A DNA stretch of 64,000 bases from Algoriphagus sp. NG3 (GTDB taxonomy: Bacteria; Bacteroidota; Bacteroidia; Cytophagales; Cyclobacteriaceae): assembly GCF_034119865.1 (NCBI RefSeq), contig NZ_CP139421.1, positions 682,001 to 746,000 on the forward strand. The letters are read 5' to 3'. The stretch's first letter is position 1. The number at the start of each line of letters is the position of its first letter. The notes below the pieces were generated by a model. It worked only from the letters and a program-made list of their open reading frames with translations. It did no database searches and had not been told where the DNA came from. Shown one piece after another: positions 53,954 to 62,915 of the stretch. The position numbers and the translations under genes were made by a program.

Positions 53954-55453
53954 ATGTTAAGATCAAGTCTATGTACCCTTGTCCTACTGATTTTTACAGC
54001 TTCCGTAATTTTCAGTTGTAATTCCAGGGAAGTCCAAAAAGAGGATTCTGGTATTTCAGGAAAAAAACCGAATATCATTTTTATCCTTGCCGATGATCTG
54101 GGCTATGGGGATTTGGGGTTTTTGGGGCAGAAATATATAGAAACCCCAAACATCGATAGACTTGCCCAAGAGGGGATGTTCTTTACCAACCATTATTCCG
54201 GAGCCACAGTATGCGCCCCCTCCCGATCTTCTTTTATCACAGGACTGCATACAGGCCACACTCCCGTGAGGGGAAATCTTCAGGTAGGAACCGAAGGACA
54301 ATACCCTTTGCCTGATTCAGTTACTTCAATTGCCCAAGTACTGAAAGATGTGGGCTATAAAACTGGAGCCTTCGGCAAATGGGGACTTGGATTTGCAGAT
54401 AATTCAGGAGATCCTGAAAAGCATGGTTTTGAAAAGTTCTATGGTTATTATAGCCAGAGTATTGCTCATCGTTACTATCCCGCCTATCTATGGGACAATG
54501 GTGAGAAGGTGGATTTGGAGGGGAATGACTGGACAGAGAAAAAAATTTATGCCCCGGATGTCATACAGCAAGAAACCATTTCATTTATTGAAAAAAACAA
54601 AGAAAACCCATTCTTCCTTTTTATGCCTATCATCATGCCCCATGCCGAACTGGCGGCACCGGACGATGGGATCTTTCAGAAATACAGGGCCAAATTTGGA
54701 GATGAAATAGCCTATCCGGCAGGGAACGGTACTGAATATGGTCCGGACATCAGACTGCCTGCCTACCAGTCCCAGCCATATCCCCATGCCACCTTTGCTG
54801 CCATGGTGGAGAGAATCGACACGTATGTGGGAGAAGTAGTAAAAAAATTAGAGGAACTGGGATTGGCTGAAAACACCTTGATCATCTTTGCCTCTGATAA
54901 TGGAGCCCATAAAGAAGGTGGGGCAGATCCGGAGTTTTTCAACAGCAATGGGCCGTTTAGGGGATTTAAGCGGGATCTGTATGAGGGGGGAGTTCGTACG
55001 CCGATGATAGCCTGGTGGCCAGGTAAAGTACAAGCGGGTTCACAAAGTGATCATGTCTCAGCTTTCTGGGATCTATTGCCGACTTTCGCTGATGTTGCCG
55101 GTGCAGAAATCCCTTCAGGAATAGATGGTATTTCCTTTTTGCCAGAAATATTGGGACAAAAAGATCAGAAAACCCATGAATATTTATATTGGGAATTTCA
55201 TGAGGAAGGTGGAAAGCAGGCTGTGAGACAGGGAAACTGGAAGGCAGTGAAACTCGATGTGTTTGAAGCTGAAGCGCCAAGGATTGAGCTCTATGATCTT
55301 ACTGTGGACCTGGGGGAGGAGGAGGATATTGCTGCCTATCATCCCGAAAAAGTGAAGGAGCTGGAAGCAATTATGAAAGCTGCCCACAAGTCTAACCCTG
55401 TTTTCGGACTGTTGCCCTCTGAACGAAGTGGTCTTACAAGCAATCAGAAATGA
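53954..55453 (+). CDS. Sulfatase (arylsulfatase family S1) lipoprotein
   Basis: A 499-residue protein with a lipobox-like VIFSCNS at the N-terminus, so it is membrane-anchored in the periplasm or on the surface. It starts with KPNIIFILADDLGYGDLG, the metal-binding Asp pair of family S1 sulfatases. The maturation motif is C87-A-P-S-R91, where the Cys becomes formylglycine. Other signatures are AFGKWGLGF and FASDNGAHKEGG. Placed 27 bases after rhaI in the same orientation, it probably desulfates a rhamnose-containing glycan before uptake. The glycan is not known; ulvan-like polymers are one option. Confidence 0.88.
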   Translation: MLRSSLCTLVLLIFTASVIFSCNSREVQKEDSGISGKKPNIIFILADDLGYGDLGFLGQKYIETPNIDRLAQEGMFFTNHYSGATVCAPSRSSFITGLHTGHTPVRGNLQVGTEGQYPLPDSVTSIAQVLKDVGYKTGAFGKWGLGFADNSGDPEKHGFEKFYGYYSQSIAHRYYPAYLWDNGEKVDLEGNDWTEKKIYAPDVIQQETISFIEKNKENPFFLFMPIIMPHAELAAPDDGIFQKYRAKFGDEIAYPAGNGTEYGPDIRLPAYQSQPYPHATFAAMVERIDTYVGEVVKKLEELGLAENTLIIFASDNGAHKEGGADPEFFNSNGPFRGFKRDLYEGGVRTPMIAWWPGKVQAGSQSDHVSAFWDLLPTFADVAGAEIPSGIDGISFLPEILGQKDQKTHEYLYWEFHEEGGKQAVRQGNWKAVKLDVFEAEAPRIELYDLTVDLGEEEDIAAYHPEKVKELEAIMKAAHKSNPVFGLLPSERSGLTSNQK

Positions 55454-55667
55454 GAAAAGACGAGGAATAATCCCCGCCTTTTCATACCCAATCTATTTAC
55501 TGTAAAACCTTTGAATGATTGAATATAGCAAGACAAAAAGATAGGGGTGTCCTTGCCTGTCCTGCTTTACTATGAATTATTTGAGATTTTGTTGTCTGAT
55601 TACCAATTATATGAAGATATTTAACCCTATAGCTATAAAATAAAGGATAACCCTATTCGCTACTCTC

Positions 55668-56690
55668 ATGAAAAAATTAAGCTTTTTATTATTCATTGTT
55701 TCTGTTCAAGCATGTACAAATCCAAAAACCACTACTGAAGTGGAGCCAGAAAAAAGCAGCTATCAGACTGTGGGATCTGTAGAAAGAATTACTTCTGGGA
55801 TTGACTTGCTATTGGCAGAAGGAGCAGAGATAGAGGTGATAGCATCTGGATTTGAATGGTCTGAAGGGCCACTGTGGCTAAAAGACCTGGACGCACTGAT
55901 ATTTACCGATGTTCCCACCAATAAGGTATGGAAGTGGAGTGAAAAAGACAGCCTTACCTTGTTTTTGGAGCCCTCGGGCTATTTTGGTTCTGAGACCAAC
56001 AAGAAGGAGCCGGGGGCAAACGGATTGGCACTGGACAAAGATGGGAAGCTGATTCTTTGCCAGCATGGGGAAAGGCAGATTGCGAGGATGGAAGCTTCCT
56101 TAGTGGATCCTAAAGCTGAATTCACGGCTCTGGCATCGGAATATGAAGGGAAAAGGTTTAATAGCCCTAACGATCTGGTGATAAATAAAAAAGACCAGCT
56201 GTTTTTCACCGATCCTCCCTATGGCCTGGATGATTGGGATCCGAAGGAACTGGATTTTCAGGGAGTTTATAGATTGGATCCGGATGGGGAGCTGACGTTG
56301 CTGCTGGATTCTCTGAGCAGACCAAATGGCATAGGGCTGAGTCCGGATGAGAATACCTTATATATTGCCCAGTCGGATTTTCAAAAAGCCAGGTATTATG
56401 CATTTGACCTGGATGAAAACGGAGATGTACTTAGCGGAAAGGTCTTACTGGATGCTACCAGTAGGGTAGGACGGGAAATGCCCGGTTTGCCGGATGGCCT
56501 CACAGTGCATAGTTCTGGGACTCTCTTTGCTTCAGGGCCAGGCGGGATCTGGGTGATCAGTGAGCAGGGGGAGCATATGGGGACGATTATGACAGGTCAG
56601 GGCACTGCCAACTGCACCTTCAATGCTGATGAATCCTACCTGTATATGACTGCTGATGCATACTTGATGCGGATCAAACTGAAGGATTAA
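55668..56690 (+). CDS. SMP-30/gluconolactonase/LRE-like lipoprotein
   Basis: A 340-residue beta-propeller with lipobox VSVQAC (Cys16). The SMP-30 fold is marked by FEWSEGPLWL near residue 65, RFNSPNDLVINKKDQLFFTD and the late GLPDGLTVHSSGTLFAS. The Glu, Asn and Asp in those motifs are the metal ligands of the family. It should hydrolyse a sugar lactone in the periplasm. Gap 55454-55667 holds no gene. Confidence 0.87.
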   Translation: MKKLSFLLFIVSVQACTNPKTTTEVEPEKSSYQTVGSVERITSGIDLLLAEGAEIEVIASGFEWSEGPLWLKDLDALIFTDVPTNKVWKWSEKDSLTLFLEPSGYFGSETNKKEPGANGLALDKDGKLILCQHGERQIARMEASLVDPKAEFTALASEYEGKRFNSPNDLVINKKDQLFFTDPPYGLDDWDPKELDFQGVYRLDPDGELTLLLDSLSRPNGIGLSPDENTLYIAQSDFQKARYYAFDLDENGDVLSGKVLLDATSRVGREMPGLPDGLTVHSSGTLFASGPGGIWVISEQGEHMGTIMTGQGTANCTFNADESYLYMTADAYLMRIKLKD

Positions 56691-56724
56691 ACACAACTTA
56701 TTTTAATCTATTCTGGGTTTAATC

Positions 56725-57021
56725 TTATTTCTTTTCTGAACCGCTGTCCACCTTAAAGGCTGGACTGATATACCCCTCCGGCAGATAGGTAGGGGGGATG
56801 GTGATTTGATTTTCCTTTGCAGTAAACGGCCCCAGCGTGGTGGAAATAAAATACACCGTATCTGTAAAAAAGAGGACTGGAATACGCTCGATTGTGGTTG
56901 TTTGGAGGCTGTCAGAAACTGCCTGCTGAGTAGCTTTGGTATTGTGGATATTGCTGCAACACAAGGCAGTGACCAACAAAATAAACCTAACTAACCTCGA
57001 GATGCAGAATTTAAAAATCAT
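56725..57021 (-). CDS. Small exported hypothetical protein
   Basis: A 98-residue protein with a hydrophobic N-terminal segment (LVRFILLVTALCCSN) that could be a signal or lipobox (TALCCSN). The mature part has no recognised domain. Coding evidence is limited to an uninterrupted frame with a plausible signal; it lies convergent to the SMP-30 gene and divergent from the TMEM220 gene. Confidence 0.5.
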   Translation of the reverse strand: MIFKFCISRLVRFILLVTALCCSNIHNTKATQQAVSDSLQTTTIERIPVLFFTDTVYFISTTLGPFTAKENQITIPPTYLPEGYISPAFKVDSGSEKK

Positions 57022-57144
57022 AGTGAGCTATCAGTAAAATCTTGGATGCAAGAATTATGGGAAGTATTTTGTGAAAATGTTACCCTATCAATTTATATAG
57101 AATTCTTTGTTTTTCGATGGTATTAATCAAACCCAAAAGGCCTT

Positions 57145-57507
57145 ATGAAGTTTAACAAAATATTTTACGGCGTGTGGATTTTTATATTCGCTCTTTTCGC
57201 CTACTGGCAATTCAACGATCCGGATCCGGAAGTTTGGATAAGTGTCTATGGGGTAGCAATCATATTTTGTATTCTGGCAACCCGTGGGATCTTCCCTAAA
57301 ATACCACTGACAATTTTGGCTATTTGCTGTGTGATAGGAGCAGCGTATTTCTGGCAGGGTGATGTGTTGGGGTGGATTTCTGAGGAAGCAGAGCAAAAGA
57401 ACCTCAGTATGAAAACCCAATCCATGGAAGAGTCCAGAGAAACATTCGGTTTACTGATCATACTAGTGGTCATGCTGCCTGCGTTATGGAAGGCGTGGAA
57501 AAAATAG
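57145..57507 (+). CDS. TMEM220-family membrane protein
   Basis: A 120-residue protein with four predicted membrane helices. The first is followed by WQFNDPDPEVWISVYG, the signature of the transmembrane family 220. Function is unknown in bacteria. It is a single gene, divergent from the small minus-strand gene at 56725-57021. Confidence 0.88.
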   Translation: MKFNKIFYGVWIFIFALFAYWQFNDPDPEVWISVYGVAIIFCILATRGIFPKIPLTILAICCVIGAAYFWQGDVLGWISEEAEQKNLSMKTQSMEESRETFGLLIILVVMLPALWKAWKK

Positions 57508-57576
57508 GTACGGATTCGCATTTGTTTTAAATTCGGTTTCTATTACCTAGTATCCCTCACCTACTCACAGATATTA

Positions 57577-58326
57577 ATGAAAAAGACGTTTTTAATTTTG
57601 ATCGCCATGGTTTTTACACTGGGAGCTTTTGCACAGCAGCTAGCTAATAGCACGTCCACCTATTTTGAGATTCGAAAGTACTATGCCAATGAAGGGAAAT
57701 TACCAGATCTGATCAAAAGATTTGAGAACCATACCTTGGCACTTTTTGAGAAAAACGGCATGGAAAATATAGCCTATTTTGTCCCTGTGCAGAATATAGA
57801 TAATTCCCTGACCTATATTCTAGGCTATCCAGACCAAAAATCAAGAGATCGCATGTGGGACAAATTTGTGAATGATCCTGAGTGGCAGAAAGCTAAAAAG
57901 GAGTCAGAGATCAATGGGGGACTAGTGAAAAGTGTGGAGCAGACATTTATGAAGCTGGCACCGGGACTGAATGATACACCTAAGCCTAGGCCAAGCGGAG
58001 TGTTTCAGCTAAGAACCTATACTTGCTTTGATGGTAAGTTGGGCAATCTAATCGCCAGGTTTAAAAACCATACGCAGGACATTTTTGAAAAGCAAGGTTT
58101 GAGAAACTATCCATACTGGGTAACGGTAGAGAAAGACGGAAGTCAGCCGAGACTTATCTATCTGCTGGGGGATAGGGATCAGGCCGCTTTCGAAAGGGAT
58201 TTTCAAAACTTTCTGAAAGATCCAGCTTGGCTAAAAGCCAGGGATGCATCTGAGGCAGATGGTAAAATCGTGGAACGGGTAGATGCTGTGTTTTTTACCA
58301 AGTTGCCGTTCTCTCCGATGAAGTAA
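57577..58326 (+). CDS. Exported NIPSNAP-family protein
   Basis: A 249-residue protein with signal peptide (cleavage near AFAQ) and two NIPSNAP domains. Both halves repeat the same pattern: FEIRKYYANEGKLPDLIKRF with FENHTLALFEKNGMENIAYF, and FQLRTYTCFDGKLGNLIARF with FKNHTQDIFEKQGLRNYPYW. These are ferredoxin-like dimeric alpha/beta barrel domains. Function unknown; exported versions are frequent in Bacteroidota and often near sugar-degrading genes. Confidence 0.87.
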   Translation: MKKTFLILIAMVFTLGAFAQQLANSTSTYFEIRKYYANEGKLPDLIKRFENHTLALFEKNGMENIAYFVPVQNIDNSLTYILGYPDQKSRDRMWDKFVNDPEWQKAKKESEINGGLVKSVEQTFMKLAPGLNDTPKPRPSGVFQLRTYTCFDGKLGNLIARFKNHTQDIFEKQGLRNYPYWVTVEKDGSQPRLIYLLGDRDQAAFERDFQNFLKDPAWLKARDASEADGKIVERVDAVFFTKLPFSPMK

Positions 58327-58436
58327 GTCTCAGAAAACCAATCAGTACATTCAGGATAGTACATAACACTTTTGTAGCGAATAGGTCGATGTACCCGTAT
58401 GGTTATTGATAACTGATTCCAATAAACCCGATTGTT

Positions 58437-58790
58437 ATGAAAAAGGCATTTTACCCCATTTTGTTTTGCCTGGTACTCAGCTTTGGCTGCAAGGACAATG
58501 AAGATCCGGCCACAGCCTGTGGAGTGAGTGATCCTATGAATGATCTACCATGGTTAGTAGAAATGAAAGAATCCCTGAGTCAAGGAGGAATGGGTGATTC
58601 ATTTTATATTCTGCAGGCAAAGTATAAAGGGAAGAGGGTGTTTTATAAGGGTAGTTGTTGCCCTCAATGTTCTACAATGCTGGTATTTTATGATTGTGAC
58701 GGGAATGGTATAAATGACGACATTAGCTATGATGATCTAGATGATCAGAAAGTAATATGGCGACCTGAAAACTCACAATGTTCTTTCTAA
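58437..58790 (+). CDS. Small lipoprotein of unknown function
   Basis: A 117-residue lipoprotein with lipobox LSFGC (Cys18) after MKKAFYPILFCLV. The mature part holds five more cysteines, including KGSCCPQCS, and an Asp/Asn-rich DCDGNGINDD turn that could bind calcium. No recognised domain. Monocistronic in appearance. Confidence 0.72.
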   Translation: MKKAFYPILFCLVLSFGCKDNEDPATACGVSDPMNDLPWLVEMKESLSQGGMGDSFYILQAKYKGKRVFYKGSCCPQCSTMLVFYDCDGNGINDDISYDDLDDQKVIWRPENSQCSF

Positions 58791-58935
58791 AGATGACATA
58801 GCGTGATGGGTAAAGTGGCAGTTTAATATTTTGTTTTTAGTTTATGTGTCACCACATAGTCACCTAGCTCTTCCGGGTTTTACCGGAAATATAGGAATTT
58901 CCAGCTGTGTAGGATCAATACAGAATTTATCGAAC

Positions 58936-59232
58936 GTGCCGTTGGCACTTTTGGCGAATTCATCCGGATTTCCCAACCCTAAATTTCGCTTTACTGCATT
59001 CGGTGCGTTTACCTGTTGTGCGGTTGACACAAACCCTCCAATCAACTGATCTCTGGCAAAATCATTTCCCTTGCCAAAGGCAAGGCCAGTAAATGCCCAG
59101 AATGCAATTCTGGGTTAAGGAAGTCGATCCGTTTTCAGAGTGCCAACGGCACGATCAGTAATGTAAAGGTCATTGCTATCAGCCCAGTTAAATGTTTATG
59201 ATCTGTCGAGCTTGTGCACAAGGAGCACAAGC
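58936..59232. repeat. Cluster of five perfect hairpins
   Basis: GTGCC/GGCAC at 58936-58948, CTTGCC/GGCAAG at 59070-59084, CCCAGAAT/ATTCTGGG at 59096-59114, GTGCC/GGCAC at 59140-59152 and GCTTGTGC/GCACAAGC at 59210-59232. Loops are 3 to 7 bases. It is an intergenic hairpin repeat tract; the open frame on the minus strand at 58860-59045 is not convincing as a gene. Confidence 0.7.
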
Positions 59233-59297
59233 ACATCACCAAGAAACCAGGTTTTTCACCCTGAGGAAATGAAGTTGACCTTTTAGGCTATAAACAA

Positions 59298-59329
59298 AAA
59301 ATCCAACCCCGTTTCTGAGGTTGGATTTT
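59298..59329 (-). terminator. Intrinsic terminator of the ThuA fusion gene
   Basis: AAAATCCAACC / GGTTGGATTTT, a perfect 11-bp stem with a 10-base loop, lies 19 bases beyond the minus-strand stop and is followed by T-rich sequence on that strand. Confidence 0.88.
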
Positions 59330-59347
59330 CTGCTTTAATGACTAAAC

Positions 59348-62300
59348 TTATTTGGCGTTGAACGTTAGTCCAGCAAGGATAAACATGCCAGCTTCCCCGC
59401 CTTTGATTGTTTTGGTAGTGACATATACCTTATGGATTTTTCCGTCAGCCTGACCTGTGACTGGGATGGTTACCTGCTCAAATGCAGGAGCTCCTTCAGG
59501 CCCGTTCATAGGGCCTTGTATGTATTCTTTGCTTCCAATGATTGTTCCCTCAGGGCTGTCCAGTCTGAGCTCGAATACGAACCCATCTGTAAGCTTGGCA
59601 GTAGCCGCAGTGTTGAAAGTAACTGAAGCGATGTCCGTAAGATCTACTTTGGCAATGGCAAATGAAGCAGGGTCGGCAGGAACAGTAAGCAGGTTTTGAC
59701 CACCATAGTTCATTTTGCTGTATCCCCCTTCCAGATCCACCGTACTCGCCAGATCAATGGTATTGCTGGAAAGTAGGTAGGCAGATGATCCTGTCAATGG
59801 TTTGATTCCTTCGCCCCCTTTATCTGTATAAGAAGCACTGATCATCAAGACTCCTGTTGGGGTAGGGGTTTTACCCATGGTGGAGTTGACTGAGCCGACA
59901 CTAGGAAGTGTTTTTTGATTGACCCCATCAAGGGAGAGGATGTAGCTGATCAGTGCATTCAACTCTGATTCCGGTAAGTCAGGGTTTGCAGGCATTACGG
60001 TTTCTCCCCATACGCCGCCGCCTCCGTTTTTGATTTTGTTTTTCAGATAGTCTATATCCTTTTCAGAATATTTTTTGGCTACGCTGGTATAGTCAGGGCC
60101 TATGGAAGCTTCGGCTTCTTTGTGGCAGGTTTTACAGGTCAGGGATGACACCAGGGATTTTCCTACCATGGCATCTGTCATGATTTTATGCCCCTGATTT
60201 GCTTCGGCTTGATCCAATCCTTCTAGGTAATCTGCGCTTACGTACAGGTTTTCCAGATCTTCTGAGGCATCTGGGTGGTCTTCATCCTTTACTGTGACTT
60301 CGTACGCTACTTCCTTTCCAGGGAAATAGAATGTCTTATTCCCTTTGATAGCAATGCTTACTTCCGGAGCGATGTTGCCGGAATACACACGGACTGGAGT
60401 TCCTTCACCTTGCAGTCCGGCAGGATCTTTCGCAGTGACATTTACTGCATATTCACCTACAGCATTGAAAGTATAGGTTAACGTAGGTTCTTCGGTAGTT
60501 TTGGTTTCCCCATTTCCAAGATCCCAGGTATAAGTCATCGGATCTCCTTCAGGGTCTGTGGCTTTAGCAGTGAAAGTAGCGGTCAGAGGATTAGACCCTG
60601 AGGTTTTGTCCACGGTAATTTCTGAAACGATCGGGGCTCTGTTGCCACCGTTGTAATCTATGCGGAAAAGTCCTGAATCCTCATTTTTAGAAAACCAGCC
60701 ATTGCCATATTCCAGTCCGTAGATATGCCCATCAGGCCCCATTTCCATATCAATAAGCGCATTGAACTTAGTATTTGGCATGAAGGGGTCCATCTTGTCA
60801 TAATCTCCGGATTCCGTCATGGTCACTACCTTGATCCAGCCTCTTACCCAATCATAGATGATCAGTTTTCCGTCAAAATAATCAGGTAATTTGCTATCTC
60901 CTTCATACATGTCGGAGTAATAAACAGGGCCTGCCATAGCATTTCTACCACCTGTCCCCAAGGTTGGGAATTCGGATGATTCACCGTACGGATACCAGAT
61001 GAACGCAGGTTCTGTAGGAGGCAATTTTTCAATTCCAGTATTGAGCGGGGAATTATTTCTCGGGCCATTGATATCATACAATTCTCCTGAAGTACCATTG
61101 GAATAATCAAATTCACGATAAGGCAAGTTGTCCGCAATCACATACGGCCAGCCAAAGTTGCCCGCTTTTCGTGCCTGATTGATCTCGTCATATCCACGTG
61201 GACCGCGAGTCTCGGTACTGTCATTGGCGGCATCCGGCCCAACTTCTCCCCAATAGACAAAGCCTGTTTTCTGATCAATAGAGATTCTATATGGATTCCT
61301 TAATCCTTGCACATAGATTTCAGGTTTTGTTCCTTCCGTGCCAGGAGCGTAAAGGTTGCCTGCCGGGATTTCATAAGATCCATCTTCATTGACTTTTATT
61401 CTGATGATTTTTCCTCTTAGGTCATTAGAGTTTCCAGAGCTTCTTCGGGCATCGAATTGCTTGTTGCCTTCTCTGGAATCCAATGGGGCATAGCCGCTGG
61501 TGATATACTTACTGTTTGGCTGGTTGAAAGGCGTGGAGTTATCTCCTGTAGATAGGAATAGATTCCCGTCCGCACCAAAGGCAATGGAACCACCAGTATG
61601 GCAGCATATCTCTCTCTGGGAATAAAGTTCAAGGATAATCTGTTCTGAGCCCATGTCCCAGACTCCGTCCTTAAATTTGAACCTGGAAAGGCGGTTTACT
61701 TCTTTGGCTGTAGGGGAGTAGAATACATACACCCAGTTATTTTTTGCATAATTAGGGTCTTTCTGCAAGCCTAAAACTCCTTCTTCAGCATTTACCCTAG
61801 GAACGCTTGTTTTCCAATAGACATCAAGTTTAGCTACTTCAGACAGCTCTTTTGTCTGGCTGTTGTAATAAAGGATCTCTCCTCTTCTCTGTGCGACCAA
61901 TATATCCAGGTTAGGAAGTACGGTCAGTTCTGTAGGTTCTGTGAAGTCACCTAAGGCCAGCATGGTTTTGGAGAATCTGTTCTCTTCAGGCACCTTTTTA
62001 CTTCTCGATTTAGAATAGTCAAGTTCTTTGTTTCCTCCTATAGCATAGTTGATTCCAGCCAATAGATGCTTTAGAAACAGCTCCTCAGTAAAGGATGCAT
62101 TGGTGTGGCCACCTCCGGTATAGAAAGCACGGCCACCATCGTAGTCATGGTACCAGGCGATCGGGTGCTCACCCATATCCATTCCTCCCTGATATGATTC
62201 CTCATCCAGGTTTAGCAAAACGTTTACCTCAGGATTCAATTTCTTATAGGAATACCATTCGTCAGTTCTTTCCCAAGGAGAGGGTAAAAAGGACGTAGCA

Positions 62301-62788
62301 TCATTACTGGCATCAGTCACCGTGATTTTGCCTGCCTGTACGTTAGGATGGGGATCGTTGATGCCTGGGTGATCAGCAAAATAGCCGCCTACCATACGGC
62401 CGTACCAACCCCAGTGATATTCGGTGTCCGCTGCTGCATGGATCCCTACAAAGCCCCCTCCTGCTTGGATGTATCGCTCAAATTCAGCTTCTTGTACATG
62501 ATCCAGCACATCACCTGTGGTGCTGAGAAAAATTACCGTGGCATATTGGGACAGATTTTTTTCGTTAAAGCTGCTGCTTTGAGTGGTGGTGTCCACCTCA
62601 AAGTCATTTTCAGCGCCTAGCTTTTGTATGGCGGCTATACCGCTGGGTATGGATTCATGGTAAAAGCCCGCTGTTTTGCTGAACACAAGTACTTTCGGTT
62701 TTCCGGAGCGGGAATTACAGCTCCAGAAACCTACACAAGCAATGAGTCCAATCAGCAGTAGGCTTCTTAGGTTTTTTGGGAAATTCAT
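59348..62788 (-). CDS. ThuA - sugar dehydrogenase - PKD - cytochrome c - CBM6 lipoprotein
   Basis: A 1146-residue lipoprotein (lipobox VGFWSC, Cys24). Domains in order are: ThuA-like (about 30-255, GGGFVGIHAAADTEYHWGWY); PQQ-type glucose/sorbosone dehydrogenase propeller (about 270-700, with ILVAQRRGEILYYN and QGLRNPYRIS); PKD domain (about 715-800, YTWDLGNGETKTTEEPTLTY); cytochrome c with C885-K-T-C888-H889; and a C-terminal carbohydrate-binding module of CBM6 type (about 1000-1146). It would oxidise a sugar at the cell surface and pass electrons to its own haem. Similar fusions occur in Bacteroidota. It is monocistronic, with a strong terminator. Confidence 0.9.
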   Translation of the reverse strand: MNFPKNLRSLLLIGLIACVGFWSCNSRSGKPKVLVFSKTAGFYHESIPSGIAAIQKLGAENDFEVDTTTQSSSFNEKNLSQYATVIFLSTTGDVLDHVQEAEFERYIQAGGGFVGIHAAADTEYHWGWYGRMVGGYFADHPGINDPHPNVQAGKITVTDASNDATSFLPSPWERTDEWYSYKKLNPEVNVLLNLDEESYQGGMDMGEHPIAWYHDYDGGRAFYTGGGHTNASFTEELFLKHLLAGINYAIGGNKELDYSKSRSKKVPEENRFSKTMLALGDFTEPTELTVLPNLDILVAQRRGEILYYNSQTKELSEVAKLDVYWKTSVPRVNAEEGVLGLQKDPNYAKNNWVYVFYSPTAKEVNRLSRFKFKDGVWDMGSEQIILELYSQREICCHTGGSIAFGADGNLFLSTGDNSTPFNQPNSKYITSGYAPLDSREGNKQFDARRSSGNSNDLRGKIIRIKVNEDGSYEIPAGNLYAPGTEGTKPEIYVQGLRNPYRISIDQKTGFVYWGEVGPDAANDSTETRGPRGYDEINQARKAGNFGWPYVIADNLPYREFDYSNGTSGELYDINGPRNNSPLNTGIEKLPPTEPAFIWYPYGESSEFPTLGTGGRNAMAGPVYYSDMYEGDSKLPDYFDGKLIIYDWVRGWIKVVTMTESGDYDKMDPFMPNTKFNALIDMEMGPDGHIYGLEYGNGWFSKNEDSGLFRIDYNGGNRAPIVSEITVDKTSGSNPLTATFTAKATDPEGDPMTYTWDLGNGETKTTEEPTLTYTFNAVGEYAVNVTAKDPAGLQGEGTPVRVYSGNIAPEVSIAIKGNKTFYFPGKEVAYEVTVKDEDHPDASEDLENLYVSADYLEGLDQAEANQGHKIMTDAMVGKSLVSSLTCKTCHKEAEASIGPDYTSVAKKYSEKDIDYLKNKIKNGGGGVWGETVMPANPDLPESELNALISYILSLDGVNQKTLPSVGSVNSTMGKTPTPTGVLMISASYTDKGGEGIKPLTGSSAYLLSSNTIDLASTVDLEGGYSKMNYGGQNLLTVPADPASFAIAKVDLTDIASVTFNTAATAKLTDGFVFELRLDSPEGTIIGSKEYIQGPMNGPEGAPAFEQVTIPVTGQADGKIHKVYVTTKTIKGGEAGMFILAGLTFNAK

Positions 62789-62915
62789 AGGTTTTAAAAT
62801 TTTGGGAAAATAGGCTTATAAGTTCTATTCAGAATTTGATTTACAAAATGGGGTATTTTTTTGATATAATTCAAAGAAATTGTCTTTTTGAAACAATAGG
62901 TATTTGAACGGAGCG

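Noticed and set aside
58860..59045. 61-residue minus-strand frame IGGFVSTAQQVNAPNAV...
   Set aside because: It reads somewhat protein-like and could be a gene relic, but it contains one of the repeat hairpins and has no recognised family.
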